NCBI GenBank assembly: GCA_964417895.1
Contig: CAYQJS010000050.1
Span: forward strand, 1 to 41,346
Length of the DNA: 41,346 nucleotides
Reading direction: 5' to 3'
Source of the DNA: CAYQJS01 sp964417895
Lineage (GTDB): Bacteria; Chloroflexota; UBA6077; SHYK01
Part shown: positions 24,980 through 32,940 of the stretch, in pieces
Layout: each line of letters opens with the position of its first letter
Numbering within the stretch: position 1 is the first letter of the stretch
Made by a program: the position numbers and the translations under genes
Notes under the pieces: model-generated
Told to the model about the DNA's origin: nothing
The model's database searches: none
What the model saw: only the letters and a program-made list of their open reading frames with translations

Positions 24980-25147
24980 GTGACCCCCCACCCCAACCCT
25001 CCCCCGCAAGGGGGGAGGGGGTTCTCTTCCATCCCCTCAAGGGGGGAGGGGGCTAGCTTCCCTCCCCCTCGACGGGGGAGGGGGTTTTCTTCCCTCCCCC
25101 TCGACGGGGGAGGGTGAGGGAGGGGGTGACGTACGCGCCGACCCAGG
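24980..25147 (-). repeat. C/G-rich hairpin element, copy B (four hairpins)
   Basis: An inverted relative of copy A with four instead of two hairpins built on CCTCCCCC and GGGGGAGG arms. Both ends are shared with copy A: the GGGTGACGTACG-CGACCCAGG end and the ACCCCCCACCCCAACCC end. Together the copies bracket the ROK/polyprenyl synthase pair. Confidence 0.8.
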
Positions 25148-25186
25148 GGTCACGAATCGCGCGACGCTGACTGGGGGAGGGACGGG

Positions 25187-26119
25187 GTGACGGTGTCGCC
25201 AGCGCTGACCATCGTGATCACCGGGCCTACGGCGGTGGGCAAGTCTGCGTTCGCCCTGGAAGTGGCCGGCGCCCTGGGCGCGGAGATCATCTCGGCGGAC
25301 TCCCGCCAGGTCTACCACTACATGGACATCGGTACCGGCAAGCCGACGATCGCAGAGCGGGCGCGGGCCCCGCATCACCTGATCGACGTCGCCTATCCCA
25401 ACGAGACCTACAGCATCGCCCGCTATCAACAACAAGCGGACGCCGCCCTCGCGGCCATCCACGCCCGCGGCAGGCGGGCGCTCATCGTTGGCGGCAGCCC
25501 GCACTACGTGCAGGCGCTTGTTGATCGCCTCCAGCCAGCGCCCAGCTCAGCGCTACTCCGAGCCTGGCTCGAACGAAGCGACGGCGCGGGGTTCGCCGGC
25601 GCGCTGGACCGCTGGCTTCGGATGCTGGACCCCGAGGCTGCCGAGCGCATAGATCGGAGGAACCGGCGGCGGGTGCTGCGCGCCATCGAGGTCGCGCTCC
25701 TGACGGGGAGACCATTCTCTGAAGCCGGCCGCCAACGCCGCCCGGCGGCCCCGGTTGTGTGGATCGGGCTCCGCGTCGACCGCGAAACCCTGCACCGCCG
25801 CATCGAGCGCCGAGTCCGCGCGATGCTCGAGGCTGGCTGGCTGGAGGAGGTGCGCAGGCTCCTCATGATGGGGTTCGCCCCCAGTTTGCCCGCCATGTCG
25901 GCCACGGGCTATGCCGAGCTGGCCGCGGTCGTGCAGGGTCGCGCGAGCCTCCTGGAGGCAGTCCAACGCACCCAGCATGCGACCCACGCGTTCGTGCGCC
26001 GACAGGAGACCTGGCTGCGGGCCGATGGGAGGATCGAGTGGTTGGATGCTACGGCCACTCCCGGCGATCTGGTCGAGCAGCTACTCACGACCCACCCCGA
26101 GTTGCGGCATAATGGCTAA
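25187..26119 (+). CDS. miaA: tRNA dimethylallyltransferase
   Basis: MiaA adds an isopentenyl group to A37 of tRNAs reading UNN codons. The P-loop is VITGPTAVGKSAFALEVA (about residues 9-26), followed by EIISADSRQVYHYMDIGTGKPT, HHLIDV and the VGGSPHYVQALVDRL block. The C-terminal part RRNRRRVLRAIEVALLTGRPF and MSATGYAEL is also typical, the usual IGY being TGY here. Length 310 is normal. GTG at 25187 has a GGGAGGGAC sequence just upstream. The prenyl donor DMAPP ties loosely to the nearby polyprenyl synthase. It heads the miaA-dapF-dapL-hflX run. Confidence 0.95.
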   Translation: MTVSPALTIVITGPTAVGKSAFALEVAGALGAEIISADSRQVYHYMDIGTGKPTIAERARAPHHLIDVAYPNETYSIARYQQQADAALAAIHARGRRALIVGGSPHYVQALVDRLQPAPSSALLRAWLERSDGAGFAGALDRWLRMLDPEAAERIDRRNRRRVLRAIEVALLTGRPFSEAGRQRRPAAPVVWIGLRVDRETLHRRIERRVRAMLEAGWLEEVRRLLMMGFAPSLPAMSATGYAELAAVVQGRASLLEAVQRTQHATHAFVRRQETWLRADGRIEWLDATATPGDLVEQLLTTHPELRHNG

Positions 26120-26130
26120 ACACTGGCCGC

Positions 26131-26200
26131 TGTCATGCTGAGGAGCAACAGCGACGAAGCATCTGACGGCAGATCCTTCGCCTGACGGCTCAGGATGACA
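26131..26200. repeat. Palindromic intergenic repeat between miaA and dapF
   Basis: Begins TGTCATGCTGAGGAGC and ends GGCTCAGGATGACA, nearly perfect inverse ends, with GATCCTTCG inside. It is the common TGTCATCCTGAGC-type repeat seen in many bacteria. Confidence 0.75.
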
Positions 26201-26241
26201 GGGGGACGGCACACGATGACACGGGGACTCGAGGACTGGCA

Positions 26242-27198
26242 TTGCAGTTCGTGAAGATGCAGGGGGCGGGCAACGATTTCGTCCTCCTCGATCTGCTCGC
26301 GGAGGTCCCGGAGCACGACGCGGAGGAGTGGGCCGAGCTGGCCCGGAGGATGTGCGATCGCCACTTCGGCATCGGCGCCGACGGTCTGCTGCTGGTCCTC
26401 CCTTCGAGCGTCGCCGACGCCCGCATGCGCATGTTCAATCCGGATGGATCCGAGTCGCCGAGCTGCGGCAACGGCATCCGCTGCCTCGGGCGCTACGTTC
26501 GGGACCGGCATGGCCTTGGCGCGTCGGGCCTCCGCGTCGAAACGGGCGCTGGCATCAGCACGATCCGGATCGCCACCGATGGCGCCGTCACCGTGGACAT
26601 GGGGAGCCCGATCCTGAATCCCAGCGGCATCCCGGTGACGGTGGCCGGCGAGGACGCGCTCGACGTGACGCTCAGCCTCGACGAGGGGCCCCTGGCCCTG
26701 AGCTGCGTCTCTATGGGCAACCCGCACGCCGTGACGTTCCTCGGATCCGGGAGTCTGGCGACCTACCCTCTCGAGACTGTCGGGCCGAGGGTCGAGCACC
26801 ACGCACTCTTCCCTGAGCGGACCAACTTCGAGGTATGCGAGGTGGTCGAACCTCACCTCATGCGCGTGCGGGTCTGGGAGCGAGGGGCGGGAATCACGCT
26901 CGCGTGCGGCACCGGGGCTTGTGCGTCGGCCGTCGTCGCTGCGATCACAAAACGAGTGCAATCACCGGTGCGCGTGGAGCTGCCGGGCGGAGCGCTGACC
27001 ATCGACTGGGACGGAGTCGGCCCCGTCCTCATGACGGGGCCGACCGAGTACGTGTACACGGGCACGTACTCCAGTTCCGAGTTCCGCGTTCCGAGTTCTG
27101 AGGGCCGTACATCAGCTCTCAGGCCCCAAGTCCCAAGTCCCAGGTCTCAAGTCCCGAGCCGGGTCGACGCTAAGCGGGTCGAGGCAAATGTTTCGTAG
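26242..27198 (+). CDS. dapF: Diaminopimelate epimerase with repeat-derived tail
   Basis: Converts LL- to meso-diaminopimelate for lysine and peptidoglycan. The two catalytic cysteines are visible: SCGNGIRCLGRYVRD (about residue 75) and TLACGTGACASAVVA (about residue 222). KMQGAGNDFVLLD opens the protein. TTG at 26242 has GAGGA six bases upstream. The family normally ends soon after GPVLMTGPTEYVYTG near residue 275; here about 45 further residues follow, encoded by GTTCCGA and CCCAAGT words, and the last codons with the stop lie in the terminal repeat of a hairpin element. The extra tail is unlikely to be part of the enzyme fold. dapL follows. Confidence 0.94.
   Translation: MQFVKMQGAGNDFVLLDLLAEVPEHDAEEWAELARRMCDRHFGIGADGLLLVLPSSVADARMRMFNPDGSESPSCGNGIRCLGRYVRDRHGLGASGLRVETGAGISTIRIATDGAVTVDMGSPILNPSGIPVTVAGEDALDVTLSLDEGPLALSCVSMGNPHAVTFLGSGSLATYPLETVGPRVEHHALFPERTNFEVCEVVEPHLMRVRVWERGAGITLACGTGACASAVVAAITKRVQSPVRVELPGGALTIDWDGVGPVLMTGPTEYVYTGTYSSSEFRVPSSEGRTSALRPQVPSPRSQVPSRVDAKRVEANVS
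27066..27160 (+). repeat. Heptamer arrays encoding the dapF tail
   Basis: TTCCGAG/TTCCGCG words at 27072-27098 and CCCAAGT words at 27122-27158, all inside the dapF frame. The first is mirrored by GGAACCC/GGAACTC words at 27380-27412 on the far side of the hairpin element. Confidence 0.7.
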
Positions 27199-27329
27199 TT
27201 CTGGCCGCCTGGAAACACCCCCACCCCAACCCTCCCTCGTCGAGGGGGAGGGAGTGCGGCTGTCCCCTCCCCCCTTGAGGGGGAGGGTTAGGGAGGGGGG
27301 TAGCCCGGGCTCATTTCTACGGAACATTT
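27186..27329. mobile_element. MITE-like hairpin element between dapF and dapL
   Basis: A 144-bp unit with terminal inverted repeats AAATGTTTCGTAG (27186-27198) and CTACGGAACATTT (27317-27329), 12 of 13 positions matching. Inside are two C/G-rich hairpins like copies A and B. The left terminal repeat supplies the dapF stop codon. No target-site duplication is obvious. Confidence 0.6.
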
Positions 27330-27372
27330 CGATCGACGAGCCTAGAGCGCGGGACGCCGTGGGGACCGCACG

Positions 27373-28587
27373 CTGACTCCGAACCCGGAACCCGGAACTC
27401 GGAACCCGGAACCGCTTGCGCCGGTCGTTCGGGCTGCTCGCCGCATCGAAAACCTGCCCCCCTACCTGTTCGCGGAGGTCGATCGGCGTATCGCGGCGAA
27501 GCGCGCCGCGGGCTTCGACGTGATCAGTCTCGGCATCGGGGACCCCGACCTGCCGAGCCCGCCCCACGTGGTACAGGCGGCGCAGGAGGCCGTCGCGGAC
27601 CCGCGACGCCACCGCTATCCGGACTACTACGGGCTGGCGGAGTTCCGTCAGGCCATTGCACGCTGGTACGAGCGACGCTTCGAGGTGAGCCTGGATCCCG
27701 ACCGCGAGGTTGTGCCCCTCATCGGTTCTAAGGAGGGCATCGCCCACATCGCCGTCGCCTTCGTGGACCCTGGCGACCTCGTGCTCGTGCCGGACCCCGG
27801 CTACCCCGTCTACAGCATCGGAACGATGCTCGCCAACGGCGAGCCTTACTTCTTGCCGTTGATGGCTGAGCGAAGCTTCCTTCCGGATCTGCAGGCCATC
27901 CCCGAGGACGTGGCGCGCAGGGCGCGCATCCTGTGGATCAACTACCCCAACAACCCAACGGCCGCCGTGGCGCCGCTGACATTCTTCGAGGAGGTCGTCG
28001 ACTTCGCCCGGCATTACGGCATGCTGGTCTGCCACGACAACGCCTATTCCGACGTGGCCTACGACGGCTACCGCGCCCCCAGCTTCCTTGAAGTCCCGGG
28101 AGCAAAGGACGTCGGCGTCGAGTTCCACTCGCTATCCAAGACCTACAACATGACTGGCTGGCGCACCGGCATGATGGTGGGGAACGCGATCGCCGTAGAG
28201 GCGCTCGGCCGCGTGAAGACAAACGTCGACAGCGGCATCTTCGACGCCGTCCAGATCGCCTCGATCGCGGCGCTGGACGGCGACGACTCCTGGGTCGAGC
28301 AGCGCAACGCCCGGTTCCAGGCGCGCCGCGACGCGGTGATGGCCACACTCCGGCGGATGAGCATCGAGGCGCCTGCCCCGAAGGCCTCGCTCTACGTGTG
28401 GGCGCCCGTCCCGAGGGGGCAGAAGTCGGTGGAGTTCTGCCTGCGCATCCTGGACGACGCGGCGGTCTGGGTCACGCCAGGCGTCGGGTTCGGCGCCAAC
28501 GGCGAGGGCTATTTCCGCATCTCGCTGACGGTGCCGGACCAGCGCCTCACCGAGGCGCTGGAGCGCCTGGAGCGGGTCCGACTGTAG
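27373..28587 (+). CDS. dapL: LL-diaminopimelate aminotransferase-like class I/II aminotransferase
   Basis: PLP-dependent fold-type I aminotransferase, most like DapL, which makes LL-diaminopimelate from tetrahydrodipicolinate in one step. Landmarks are VISLGIGDPDLPSPPHVV, NYPNNPTA, CHDNAYSDVAYDG, the PLP lysine in SLSKTYNMTGWRTG (about residue 256) and GYFRISLT. The conserved N-terminus RRIENLPPYLFAEVDRR is in frame before the first standard start (GTG 27520), and no ATG, GTG or TTG precedes it back to the stop at 27343. I therefore extend to CTG 27373, which has GGGGA eight bases upstream and gives a normal 404 residues; this start is tentative. Next to dapF, the DapL role is likely, but other substrates cannot be excluded. 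Confidence 0.85.
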   Translation: MTPNPEPGTRNPEPLAPVVRAARRIENLPPYLFAEVDRRIAAKRAAGFDVISLGIGDPDLPSPPHVVQAAQEAVADPRRHRYPDYYGLAEFRQAIARWYERRFEVSLDPDREVVPLIGSKEGIAHIAVAFVDPGDLVLVPDPGYPVYSIGTMLANGEPYFLPLMAERSFLPDLQAIPEDVARRARILWINYPNNPTAAVAPLTFFEEVVDFARHYGMLVCHDNAYSDVAYDGYRAPSFLEVPGAKDVGVEFHSLSKTYNMTGWRTGMMVGNAIAVEALGRVKTNVDSGIFDAVQIASIAALDGDDSWVEQRNARFQARRDAVMATLRRMSIEAPAPKASLYVWAPVPRGQKSVEFCLRILDDAAVWVTPGVGFGANGEGYFRISLTVPDQRLTEALERLERVRL

Positions 28588-29972
28588 TGACTTGGCCAAG
28601 TGAAGTTTCGAGTACTGAGTTCCGAGTAGCGAGTAGCGCGCGGAGCTCGGAACTCGGAACTCGGAACTCGGCCGAAGGCCGACCACGAGCTCTGCTCGTC
28701 GCCGTCGAGGCCGCCGATGATCCCTGGGACGCCCCCACGTCATTGCGCGAGCTGGCGGACCTCTCCCGCAGCGCCGGCCTCGATCCGGTCGACGAGATCT
28801 GGCAGCGCTTGGCGCACCCCGATCCGGTGCACTACGTCGGGAAGGGCAAACTCGAAGAGGTCAAGGAGCGCGCCGCCCTCGCCGCCGCGGACGCGGTGGT
28901 GGTGGACGACGAGCTGTCGCCACGCGTGCAGAAGACCCTCGAGGATGAGCTGAGCCGCCGCGTGATCGACCGCACGACCCTTATCCTCGACATCTTTGCT
29001 CAACATGCGCGCAGCCACGAGGGACGAGTGCAGGTCGAGCTGGCACAGTACGAGTTCCTGCTGCCGCGCCTCGTGGGCCGCGGCGGCATGCTATCCCGGC
29101 AGGGGGGCGGCATCGGCACGCGGGGCCCCGGTGAGACGCGCCTTGAGTTCGATCGGCGGCGCGTGCGGCAGCGCATCACGGCGCTGAAACGCGAGATCGA
29201 CGAGATTCGCCAGCATCGGCGCCGGTCGCGCCAGCGCCGGCGCCAGCTGGCCTTACCCCTGGTGGCCCTCGTTGGCTACACCAACGTGGGAAAGTCGACG
29301 CTCCTGACGGCGCTCACAGGCAGCGATGCCCGAGCTGCCGACGCGCCGTTCGTCACCCTCGACCCGCTCACGCGCACGATGGCGCTGGAGAGCGGCCAGC
29401 AAGTCCTCGTCTCCGATACCGTCGGCTTCATCTCCAAGCTGCCGCCGACTGTGGTGGCAGCATTTCGCGCCACCCTGGAGGAGCTGAACGACGCGGACGT
29501 GCTGGTTCACGTGGTCGACATTACCGACCCGCGCGCCGCCGAGTGCAATGAGGTCGTGCGCGACATCCTCAACGAGATCGGGCTCGAGGGGAAGCCGATT
29601 GTCACGGCGCTGAACAAAGCCGACGCGTTGCCCTCTGACGGCCGCAACCTCGAAGTGCCGCCGGACGTCGATACCGTCATCGTGTCGGCGAGGACGGGCG
29701 CCGGGATCGACGCGCTCCGCGACCGCATCGAGGCGCACATCAACGTCGAGACGCCGTGGATCGCGGCCCTCGTTCCATACGAGCACAGCGATCTGGTGGA
29801 CCTATTCCACCGGCGCGGCCAGCCGGCGCGCGTCGAGCACGTCGCCGAGGGAACTGAGATCGAGGGCCGCCTCCCAGGACGCTACGTGGAGCGATTCAGG
29901 CCGTTCCTGCTCGAGCGCGACCCGCTAGTGCGGAACAGGCGTCGCCGGGACGGCGCCCGAAACGGGGCTTGA
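28587..29972 (+). CDS. hflX: Ribosome-associated GTPase HflX
   Basis: A 461-residue HflX, a GTPase that splits or rescues stalled ribosomes. The N-terminal domain has VHYVGKGKLEEV, VDRTTLILDIF-like VIDRTTLILDIFAQHA and the glycine-rich GGIGTRGPGETRLE; the GTPase has GYTNVGKST (P-loop, about residue 230), DTVGFI (G3) and ALNKAD (G4). GTG at 28587 shares its first base with the dapL stop. The first 33 residues (VSSTEF, RSSELGTRNS) are translated from inverted GAGTTCC/GGAACTC words, and no later start lies before the conserved domain. A promoter -35 for the following tRNA overlaps its stop codon. Confidence 0.94.
   Translation: MTWPSEVSSTEFRVASSARSSELGTRNSAEGRPRALLVAVEAADDPWDAPTSLRELADLSRSAGLDPVDEIWQRLAHPDPVHYVGKGKLEEVKERAALAAADAVVVDDELSPRVQKTLEDELSRRVIDRTTLILDIFAQHARSHEGRVQVELAQYEFLLPRLVGRGGMLSRQGGGIGTRGPGETRLEFDRRRVRQRITALKREIDEIRQHRRRSRQRRRQLALPLVALVGYTNVGKSTLLTALTGSDARAADAPFVTLDPLTRTMALESGQQVLVSDTVGFISKLPPTVVAAFRATLEELNDADVLVHVVDITDPRAAECNEVVRDILNEIGLEGKPIVTALNKADALPSDGRNLEVPPDVDTVIVSARTGAGIDALRDRIEAHINVETPWIAALVPYEHSDLVDLFHRRGQPARVEHVAEGTEIEGRLPGRYVERFRPFLLERDPLVRNRRRRDGARNGA
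28603..28672. repeat. Inverted heptamers at the hflX N-terminus
   Basis: GAGTACTGAGTTCCGAGTAG on the left, and three tandem GGAACTC words on the right. The two sides are mutually inverse and both are translated as part of hflX. Confidence 0.8.
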
Positions 29973-29997
29973 GCCTTGAAGCGACCGGACGTAGAAT
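29969..29997 (+). promoter_or_regulatory. Promoter of tRNA-Val
   Basis: -35 TTGAGC (29969-29974), a 17-bp spacer and -10 TAGAAT (29992-29997) place the start about four bases before the mature tRNA. Confidence 0.6.
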
Positions 29998-30007
29998 CAT
30001 GGAGCGA

Positions 30008-30081
<74 letters not shown>

Positions 30082-30098
30082 CCCATATTCAGGCACGA

Positions 30099-30125
30099 AA
30101 AGCCCGCGGAGCGGGCTTTCTCTCT
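30099..30125 (+). terminator. Intrinsic terminator after tRNA-Val
   Basis: Stem AAAGCCCGC, loop GGA, stem GCGGGCTTT, then CTCTCTT. A nine-pair stem with a T-containing tail. Confidence 0.85.
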
Positions 30126-30735
30126 TGCGCCGAAAACGCAGGTCGGGCAAATAGGTGCGACACGGCAATGGTAGAGATCAGTCTCTTGTCCGGTGGACGC
30201 TGCTTGGGCGAGTCGAGACAGCGGTTAGCCGACGACATCTACGCCGATTGCGAAGTCCCGCCAGGCAAAGAACTCGTAGGCAAAAACGAAGTCGATTGGG
30301 AACTGACGAGGGAGGTGGGGAATTTACGTGATCATCTTCCCATTTCATTGGGGGGTTTAGGTGAGCGCCGACACTTCCCGATGAGCCTCAATTCGTTTCT
30401 GGACTGACGCTTGCTGTCGAAGGCTAACCGTCTGCCACCCCGGCTCGGGCCCAGCGGCGGCTTACAAGGCCGTCCCGTCTCGGAAACGCCCGGTTGTGAG
30501 ACGACTTGACCACGGCCCCCTCATTCCCCGCCTCACCTCCCGACTCCTAGTGGCTCTACCCGTCTCGTAGTCAACGTCTCCCACGTCAGCTCCGTGGTAT
30601 AGGTTCTGAGACGAGGAGCCCAACACGACACCAACGGGCCGGCGACCGCTCTGAGAGGGAACCACCCCTGCTCCCTGTGATTTACTGATCGTTCGCTTCA
30701 GGACGTTAACCTGCCATGATTGCGCGCTACTGTGC
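30126..30735. other. Segment without a confident gene
   Basis: Two short open frames exist (79 residues from ATG 30168 on the plus strand and 91 residues on the minus strand, 30462-30737), but neither shows a recognised motif, ribosome-binding site or codon bias like its neighbours. The stretch is less GC-rich than the flanks and lies inside the tRNA-bounded segment. I see no integrase or transposase here. Confidence 0.5.
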
Positions 30736-30739
30736 ATAG

Positions 30740-30768
30740 TTGACTATAACTGTCGACAATAGTAAAAT
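30740..30768 (+). promoter_or_regulatory. Strong promoter of the HEPN gene, probably leaderless
   Basis: -35 TTGACT (30740-30745), exactly 17 bp, -10 TAAAAT (30763-30768). The ATG follows the -10 by six bases, so the transcript should start at or next to the AUG. The -35 lies within ATAGT-TG-ACTAT (30736-30747), and TGTCGACA (30751-30758) is a perfect palindrome in the spacer; both are possible operators. Confidence 0.7.
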
Positions 30769-30774
30769 GCCCTC

Positions 30775-31155
30775 ATGATAGAGCAACACCAGATTTTCCT
30801 GGTTAAGGCGGAAGAAAGCCTAGACGGAGCGGAGAGCGAGTTTGGCAACCGTCGCTACAACAACGTGGCCAACAGAGCGTATTATGCCTGCTTCCAGGCC
30901 GCTATCTTTGCGCTGGTCCAAGCCGGGATCAGTTCGCCAGCGCGTGAGCAGTGGGGGCATGATTTCGTCCAGGCCCAATTCGTGGGCCTGCTGATCAATC
31001 GCCGGAAAGTCTATTCCAGTCAATTGCGAGACACTTTGAGCCGCACCTTGGAGCTGCGTCAGCGGGGCGACTACGGGATGGAGCAGGTGTCCCAGGTCCA
31101 GGCGTCGAGAGCGCTCCAGCGGGCCGGCGCTTTGCTTGAAGCCGTCCGCGGATAA
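30775..31155 (+). CDS. HEPN domain protein (UPF0332-like)
   Basis: A 126-residue all-helical HEPN protein. The family core is NNVANRAYYACFQAAIFAL, with WGHDFVQAQFVGLLINRRKVYSSQLRDTL later. In active HEPN RNases the Arg is followed six residues later by His (R-X4-6-H); here that position is Gln, so catalysis by the classic motif is doubtful. There is no ribosome-binding site, in keeping with the leaderless promoter. It is followed after 14 bases by a gene of unknown function, the arrangement of many HEPN toxin-antitoxin pairs. It lies within the tRNA-bounded 1.5-kb segment. Confidence 0.82.
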   Translation: MIEQHQIFLVKAEESLDGAESEFGNRRYNNVANRAYYACFQAAIFALVQAGISSPAREQWGHDFVQAQFVGLLINRRKVYSSQLRDTLSRTLELRQRGDYGMEQVSQVQASRALQRAGALLEAVRG

Positions 31156-31169
31156 GGGGGTGAGGTCAG

Positions 31170-31505
31170 ATGACAGTGGAACAACCCAATGAGACAGATC
31201 CAAAAATCCAGCGTGCACTGAGCGAGCTACAGCAGCTGATCCGTGATCGGTACCCCTCAGCCAGTTTCGCGGTTTACCGTGGGGAGGACCCGGCGGGGAT
31301 CTATCTCGGCGCGACGGTTGACATCGAAGATACCGACGAGGTCGTCGACGTCTTCATCGACCGGCTCCTTGATCTCCAGGTGGAAGAACACCTACCGGTG
31401 TACGTGGTCACCTCGCGACCAGTCGAGCGAGTCCTGGAAGGAATGCGTTCGGCCAAGGCGCCTCGCCGGTATCGCGTCTTAGGAAGCGTAACCCTAAACC
31501 CATGA
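31170..31505 (+). CDS. Small acidic protein paired with HEPN, unknown function
   Basis: A 111-residue acidic protein. A helical N-terminus (KIQRALSELQQLIRDRYP) is followed by alternating strands: SASFAVYRGEDPAGIYLGATVDIEDTDEVVDVFIDRLLDLQVEEHLPVYVVTSRP. This looks like a compact alpha/beta fold. The nucleotidyltransferase signature (GSxxxG with paired Asp) expected of an MNT partner is absent. GGTGAGG lies before the ATG. It probably shares the HEPN promoter. I recognise no characterised family; a role as the HEPN partner or antitoxin is inference from position alone. Confidence 0.7.
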   Translation: MTVEQPNETDPKIQRALSELQQLIRDRYPSASFAVYRGEDPAGIYLGATVDIEDTDEVVDVFIDRLLDLQVEEHLPVYVVTSRPVERVLEGMRSAKAPRRYRVLGSVTLNP

Positions 31506-31552
31506 TCCACCTGCGTCGAGCCAAGTTGAAAAGCCACGTGCGTCCGGCCTGG

Positions 31553-31580
31553 CACAGGTTCGAGTCCTGCCTCGCCCACC
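31553..31580 (+). repeat. Attachment-site-like direct repeat, distal copy
   Basis: A 28-base copy of the tRNA-Val 3' end (27 matches), here followed by A so that ACCA is complete. It marks the far end of the 1.5-kb segment with the HEPN pair. Confidence 0.65.
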
Positions 31581-31759
31581 ACTTTTCGTTCGTGTCCACT
31601 CTGTGGTCTGCCCACGACAGCTCCGGCGGAACCAGGTGGTGCGATCGCTACCTCGATCAGGCTGATTGCTTTGCGTAGACCGGCCGGTGCCCGCTGATAC
31701 TGTCCCATCTTCTCCAGTGGACCGTTTCAGAACAAGGCTCTCGTGCGACTGGGTGCCGT

Positions 31760-31917
31760 CTAGCAGATCTCGATCCCTGCTGCCCCGCTGAATTCAGCGC
31801 TTTCCTCTATCTGGCAAGCCGTGCGTGCAATCGTCGGGGGGCGACCCCAAGACGTCGGATCGAACAGGACGACATTCGCCTTGTAGCCGGGACGAAGGAC
31901 CCCCGCTCGGACATCCT
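31760..31917 (-). pseudogene. C-terminal fragment of an amidohydrolase (D-aminoacylase-like)
   Basis: The frame between two stops reads RAGVLRPGYKANVVLFDP, then a short tail to the stop at 31760. G-x-L-R-P-G-x-K-A-D/N-V-V-x-F-D-P is typical of the C-terminal beta-sandwich of metal-dependent amidohydrolases and N-acyl-D-amino-acid deacylases. The rest of the gene is missing. The remaining sequence from 31583 to 32065 shows no other gene that I can support. Confidence 0.6.
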
Positions 31918-32065
31918 ACAAGTAGTAGAGGTCATAGGCGCCGACCGCATGGCAAGTCTCGCAGCGAGGCGGCTTTCCTGGTGGGCCCGCCAGTTTGCAG
32001 CGCACTCAGTGCAGCACTAACATGGCCCCACTTGGGAACGGTGCGCGAAAAGAGGAGGCGTCACG

Positions 32066-32874
32066 ATGCGGATCATGGTGATCGGGATGGGACGGTCAGG
32101 GGTTCCGGGCGCGGATGACAGCCAGGCGAGAGGCCGCGTGGAGGCCGGCGCCGAGAGCGAACCGAACCGCTCACTCATAAGCACCTACCGCAGCTACGCG
32201 TCGCCCGGGACACAGATCGATTCCGGCCCCGGACCCCTATCCAGGCCCGGACCCGGACCCGGGTACCGGAGGAACCGATAGGCACCTCCGCTACTACATG
32301 TCGGTGCCCGCCATCGTGCAGAAAACCGTCTGGGCCGAGCGGAACGGCTACGACGCCGTCATCCAGAGCAACAACTTCGAGCACGGCGTCGAGGCGTCGC
32401 GGCTTGCGGTTCGCATACCGGTACTCGGCCTCTGCCGCACTACCATGCACCTCGCCGCAAACTTCGCCGACCGGGTCGGCGTCACGGTTCCCCTCGACGG
32501 CTACTACGTGCTGGCTCGACATCTGCTCGAAAGCTACGGACTCATGGGGTTCGTGAGCGGCATTCGGTCCCTGGGCTTCGACGACGTCCCTCCACCCGAA
32601 CGGATACCTGAACTGCGGCCGGTGATGTTCCAGCGAACCGCCGAAGTCATGCGAGGTCCTGGTGAAGGAAACGAGGGCAGAGTGTATCGTGCCGCTCGGG
32701 GGCGCGGTGATTCCGTCTATCCTTGATCCCAAGGAGCTCGAAGCAGAGATCGGCGTACCGGTCCTCAATCCACGGGCGATCGGGGTGCGCACCGCCGAGA
32801 TGTGCGTGAATCTTGGCATCACGCAGAGCCCGCTGACTTGTACCAGGGCAACGCTCTACGGCTACGACGACTAA
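32066..32874 (+). pseudogene. Aspartate/glutamate (hydantoin) racemase family, frameshifted
   Basis: Three frames together resemble one racemase of about 260 residues. Part 1 starts MRIMVIGMG at 32066 but ends at a stop at 32281. Part 2 (around 32280-32655) holds MSVPAIVQKTVWAERNGYDAVIQSN, and RIPVLGLCRTTMHLAA with a Cys in the expected region. Part 3 (around 32650-32874) holds LVKETRAECIVPLGGAV with the second Cys, and EIGVPVLNPRAIGVRTAEM. The shifts lie near 32230-32275, in a run of GGACCC-like words, and near 32652. The gene cannot make an intact enzyme unless the sequence is wrong at two places. Confidence 0.75.
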
Positions 32875-32940
32875 TCCGGGGGGAAAGCCATGGCCTGCCG
32901 AGGCAAGTGGTTCGATCCGCCCCGCGACGGAGGCTCAATC

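Noticed and set aside
30462..30737. Minus-strand 91-residue frame inside the tRNA-bounded segment
   Set aside because: No motif, no ribosome-binding site and an unusual composition; I also considered a group II intron or transposase remnant but saw no domain V or catalytic motif.
31408..31599. Minus-strand frame reading WARQDSNL / GEAGLEP
   Set aside because: These phrases are the well-known false translation of the reverse strand of tRNA 3' ends and come from the tRNA-like repeat.
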